Below the pieces are notes generated by a model. It saw only the letters and a list, made by a program, of their open reading frames with translations, made no database searches and was not told where the DNA came from. From contig JAGLNZ010000272.1 of NCBI GenBank assembly GCA_023139225.1, positions 1 through 8,581 of the forward strand: 8,581 nucleotides of DNA, written 5' to 3'. This stretch comes from Desulfobacula sp. GTDB taxonomy: Bacteria > Desulfobacterota > Desulfobacteria > Desulfobacterales > Desulfobacteraceae. Below, piece after piece: positions 5,738-8,581 of the stretch; the first letter of the stretch is position 1; each line of letters begins with the position of its first letter. A program made the translations under genes and the position numbers.

Positions 5738-7076
5738 ACCAAAAGCCGGAAACCCAGTTTCAAGAAGACAGTTTTTAAAATACGGGGCAGTTATGTCAGC
5801 ATCCATTGCCGGTCCGATATTTTTTACCGGGTGTGCCGTTGACCCTGTTACAGGGAAAAAACAATTGATGACGGTTTCCCAACAGCAGGAGATCGGGATT
5901 GATAAGCAACAGTCTCCCTTCCAGTTTTCCTCAGATTACGGCATCACTCAGGATGCTAAAATCAATCAATATGTGTCTGGTGTCGGCAAAGGATTGCTGC
6001 CCAATGTTCACAGGCCTGATATGCCCTATAATTTTCAATGCGTGAATGCCACCTATATTAATGCCTATGCATTCCCGGGAGGCTCCATTGCCGTTACAAG
6101 GGGGATTTTATTGAAACTGGACAATGAGGCACAACTGGCCTCATTGTTAGGACATGAGCTGGGACATGTCAATGCAAGACATTCCGCAGAACAGATCTCC
6201 AAAGGGCAGCTTTCTTCCATGCTTGTGAGCGGATTATCCATTGCAGCAAGTTCCCAGGGGTCCGGCCTTGGCGAACTGACGCAACAGCTTGGTATGCTGG
6301 GCCAGGGATTGCTTTTGTCCAGGTACAGCAGGGATAATGAAAGGGAGGCCGATTACCTTGGCAATGAGTATATGGTTAAGGCAGGCTATCCTTCTAAAGG
6401 GTTTGTCGGATTAATGGAAATGCTTGATGCATTACACAAAGAAAATCCAAGTTCTGCCCAGATGCTTTTTGCAACCCATCCAATGAGTGCGGAAAGGTTA
6501 AGTTCTGCTGTTCAAAGAGAAAAAGGGCAATATCTTTTTTCAAAAGATTATTCTTTGAACCGGGAAAGATATATGGATAAGATTGCTTTTTTGCGGGCCC
6601 AAAAAAAAGGGATCGAATTGTTGCAGCAGGGAGAAAAATATCTGGCAAAAAAAGAGTATGACAAAGCACAAAATTCATTTAAAAAATCCATTAAAAGATT
6701 AAAAGATGATTATACGGCTCATGTGTTAATGTCCAAATGCCTGATGATCAGGAAAAAACCGGCCCAGGCCTTGTCCTATGCCAATGCAGCGAAAAAATTG
6801 TATCCATCGGAAATCCAGGGCTACTATATTGCGGGGATTGCAAACAGTGAGTTGAAAAAATATGGGAAAGCCTATCAAAATTTTGGCAAGTGTGATGAGC
6901 TTTTACCGGGTAACCCGCAAATGAAGTTTTATAAAGGATATTGCCTTGATAAAAATGGAGACACTAAGACTGCGGCAAATAACTACATGACCTATTTGAA
7001 AATGATTGATTATCAGCCCAATAAATATTCCAAGTATGCGTATAAACGCCTGAAAGAATGGGGTTATGCCAAATAG
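5730..7076 (+). CDS. M48 family zinc metallopeptidase, Tat-type lipoprotein, with C-terminal TPR-like repeats (BepA-like)
   Basis: This envelope zinc peptidase resembles BepA/LoiP, which act in outer-membrane protein quality control. Residues 11-17 are SRRQFLK, a twin-arginine motif. A hydrophobic stretch follows, then a lipobox-like FTGC with Cys35 as the probable lipidation site. The next residues are AVDPVTGKKQLM, a segment typical of this M48 group. Residue +2 is Ala, not Asp, so outer-membrane delivery is expected by the E. coli rule. The peptidase domain covers about 50-265. HELGH holds His142, Glu143 and His146, and Glu206 in EREADYLG is the third zinc ligand. His250 in ATHPMSAERL matches the extra histidine known to contact zinc in BepA. 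About residues 293-425 form helical TPR-like repeats (EYDKAQNSFKKSI, KPAQALSYANAAKKLYP, KYGKAYQNF), likely for client binding. All key residues are present and the length (448) is close to E. coli BepA (487). Confidence 0.93.
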   Translation: MNKPKAGNPVSRRQFLKYGAVMSASIAGPIFFTGCAVDPVTGKKQLMTVSQQQEIGIDKQQSPFQFSSDYGITQDAKINQYVSGVGKGLLPNVHRPDMPYNFQCVNATYINAYAFPGGSIAVTRGILLKLDNEAQLASLLGHELGHVNARHSAEQISKGQLSSMLVSGLSIAASSQGSGLGELTQQLGMLGQGLLLSRYSRDNEREADYLGNEYMVKAGYPSKGFVGLMEMLDALHKENPSSAQMLFATHPMSAERLSSAVQREKGQYLFSKDYSLNRERYMDKIAFLRAQKKGIELLQQGEKYLAKKEYDKAQNSFKKSIKRLKDDYTAHVLMSKCLMIRKKPAQALSYANAAKKLYPSEIQGYYIAGIANSELKKYGKAYQNFGKCDELLPGNPQMKFYKGYCLDKNGDTKTAANNYMTYLKMIDYQPNKYSKYAYKRLKEWGYAK

Positions 7077-7106
7077 TCTAATATGCATATTACAAAAAAT
7101 TAAACT
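7077..7106 (+). other. short gap before the UbiD gene, with a 10 bp palindrome
   Basis: The 30-base gap contains the perfect palindrome ATATGCATAT at 7081-7090, then an A-rich stretch. There is no clear Shine-Dalgarno sequence before the ATG at 7107 and no terminator hairpin after the M48 stop, so readthrough from the upstream operon is possible. The palindrome is short enough to occur by chance. Confidence 0.3.
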
Positions 7107-8581
7107 ATGAAATTTTCAAGCCTCAGGCATTGCATTGAATTTTTAAAAAAACAAGGTGAACTCATACAGATCGATCAATTGGTTGATCCAAACCTTGAAA
7201 TGGCTGAAATAACCAGAAGGGTGTTTAATGCCAATGGCCCGGCTTTATTTTTTACAAATGTCATGAATAGTAAATTTTGTGCCGTATCAAACCTGTTTGG
7301 CACCTTTGAGCGAACACTTAAAATTTTTGAACCCCAGCTTACATCTGTAAAAACCCTTGTGGATATCAAATCCGATCCTGGTTTAGGGCTTAAACGCCCC
7401 GGTAAAATAGTAAAAGCGCTGCCGGCATTATTGCATTCTTTACCCTTAAAAACATCCAGGCCCAAGATCCTGGAAAATAAATGTCAAATTCAGGATCTTC
7501 CCATGATTAGATGCTGGCCCAGGGATGGCGGTGCATTTATCATGCTGCCCCAGGTATTTTCCAGGGATCCTGAAACCCAATCCATTTTGAGTTCAAATCT
7601 TGGCATGTACAGAATTCAGATTTCAGGAAATGATTATGATCCGGGAATTGAGGTAGGGCTTCATTATCAATTACATCGGGGAATTGGCAATCATCACAAA
7701 AAAGCCCTTGAGAAAAACCAGGCCTTACGGGTCAGTATCTTTATCGGTGGGCCGCCGGCCCACACACTGGCCGCGGTTATGCCGCTTCCCGAAGGCCTTC
7801 CTGAAATTGCCTTTGCAGGAGCACTGGCAGGTAAGAATTTTAAGTATGCAACTAAAAATCAATATTTGATATCTGCAGATGCTGATTTTTGCATTACTGG
7901 AATTCTTGTTCCGGGAAAAACAAAAAGGGAAGGGCCGTTTGGAGACCACCTGGGGTATTATTCCATGGAGCACGAATATCCGTATTTAAAGGTAGAATCC
8001 GTCTATCACAGAAAAGACGCTATCTTCCCTTTTACCGTGGTGGGACGTCCGCCCCAGGAAGATTCCAATATCGGAAGATTGATCCATGATATCACAGGAT
8101 CGGCGATTCAAGACAGTATCCCGGGTGTTAGTGCTGTTAATGCAGTGGATGATGCAGGTGTTCACCCGCTGCTCCTTGTTAAAGCACATGAGCGGTATGT
8201 TCCTTACGAAAAAAGGGTACCCCGGGAGTTGTTAACCCATGCAAGCAGGGTCCTTGGTACAGGGCAGTTGTCCTTGGCAAAATATTTGATGATCTGTGCC
8301 CATGAAGACAACCCGGCATTGAATGTAAATGATGAAAAAACGTTTTTCATCCATATGCTTGAACGAATCGATTTTACGTCTGATTTTCATTTTATCACAA
8401 AAACAACCATGGACACCCTTGATTATTCCACTAAAAACATAACCCGGGGATCAAAACTTGTTATTACGGCGGCAGGTTTTAAAAAACGCCGGTTGAAAAT
8501 TGAATTTCCGCAAAAGTTTTCTTTACCAGAGGAATTCAAACACCCCAAAATTGCTGCCCCGGGGATGGTGGTGCTTGAAGG
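7107..8581 (+). CDS. UbiD family prenylated-FMN-dependent decarboxylase, 3' truncated by window edge
   Basis: The frame is open from ATG 7107 to the last base, giving 491 complete codons and no stop. The start fits the family: MKFSSLRHCIEFLKKQGELI, then DPNLEMAEITRRV. Motifs for the prFMN and metal site are present. Asn164 and Arg169 lie in NLGMYR, with the five-residue spacing of Asn168/Arg173 in fungal Fdc1. His190 is in LHRG and Glu233 in PEIAFAG. The catalytic acid pair is Glu275 and Asp280 in REGPFGDHLGYY, again at the Fdc1 spacing. GRPPQED at 313-319 is also conserved. The enzyme should decarboxylate an aromatic or unsaturated acid non-oxidatively and needs prFMN from a UbiX-type prenyltransferase, which is not in the window. 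In a strict anaerobe using menaquinone, a role as the futalosine-pathway UbiD homologue (MqnL) is plausible but unproven. Already near E. coli UbiD length (497), it may belong to the longer, about 600-residue group. Confidence 0.94.
   Translation, partial: MKFSSLRHCIEFLKKQGELIQIDQLVDPNLEMAEITRRVFNANGPALFFTNVMNSKFCAVSNLFGTFERTLKIFEPQLTSVKTLVDIKSDPGLGLKRPGKIVKALPALLHSLPLKTSRPKILENKCQIQDLPMIRCWPRDGGAFIMLPQVFSRDPETQSILSSNLGMYRIQISGNDYDPGIEVGLHYQLHRGIGNHHKKALEKNQALRVSIFIGGPPAHTLAAVMPLPEGLPEIAFAGALAGKNFKYATKNQYLISADADFCITGILVPGKTKREGPFGDHLGYYSMEHEYPYLKVESVYHRKDAIFPFTVVGRPPQEDSNIGRLIHDITGSAIQDSIPGVSAVNAVDDAGVHPLLLVKAHERYVPYEKRVPRELLTHASRVLGTGQLSLAKYLMICAHEDNPALNVNDEKTFFIHMLERIDFTSDFHFITKTTMDTLDYSTKNITRGSKLVITAAGFKKRRLKIEFPQKFSLPEEFKHPKIAAPGMVVLE

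Noticed and set aside
7175..8189. Several short frames on both strands within 7175-8189
   Set aside because: The single open frame from 7107 to the window end carries all UbiD motifs; the others are shadows of it.

Overview
The window looks like chromosomal DNA from a Gram-negative, AT-rich, motile anaerobe. My best guess is a sulfate reducer of the Desulfobacteraceae type (Desulfobacterota). This is inferred from the style of the proteins: a methyl-accepting chemotaxis protein, a PAS/hybrid histidine kinase, a BepA-like M48 peptidase with a Tat lipoprotein signal, and a UbiD-family decarboxylase. No rRNA or other taxonomic marker is present, so the assignment is tentative. I see no tRNA, rRNA, CRISPR array, insertion sequence, phage gene or long repeat.

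Layout. (1) 1-1122, plus strand: the C-terminal 373 residues of a chemotaxis receptor, cut by the window edge. (2) 1137-3484, minus strand: a two-gene unit, murJ (lipid II flippase) followed by a Sir2-family NAD-dependent deacylase whose start lies inside the end of murJ (22 bp overlap). It converges on the chemotaxis gene with a 14 bp gap and no visible terminator hairpin. (3) About 3485-3596: a divergent intergenic region of about 112 bp with a plausible sigma70-type promoter pointing right. (4) 3597-7076, plus strand: a compact run containing a small two-helix membrane protein, a membrane PAS histidine kinase, its displaced receiver domain, and an M48 metallopeptidase lipoprotein with C-terminal TPR-like repeats. 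Spacing is 6 bp, then overlaps, so co-transcription is likely. (5) 7107 to the right edge: a UbiD-family prenylated-FMN decarboxylase, open to the last base with no stop. It was found by translating by hand, because it has no stop inside the window.

The most notable observation is in the kinase. The first reading frame has membrane helices, a PAS domain and an intact H-box (GGVAHDLNN), then stops at 5196-5198. The next frame opens directly with the G2-box motif of a histidine-kinase ATPase domain (GTGLGLSIV) and continues into a complete receiver domain. The N-box and G1-box part of the ATP-binding domain, roughly 130 residues in relatives, is absent. An ancestral hybrid kinase therefore seems to have suffered an internal deletion that also shifted the frame, or the assembly has collapsed here. 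As written, no complete kinase can be made from this locus.

The other genes are recognisable housekeeping or accessory families: murJ in peptidoglycan precursor export, Sir2 in NAD-dependent lysine deacylation, M48/TPR in envelope protein quality control, and UbiD probably in quinone (menaquinone) synthesis. I did not find a convincing new multi-gene system. The best leads are the damaged kinase, the unrecognised small membrane protein beside it, and non-canonical residues in MurJ and the sirtuin.
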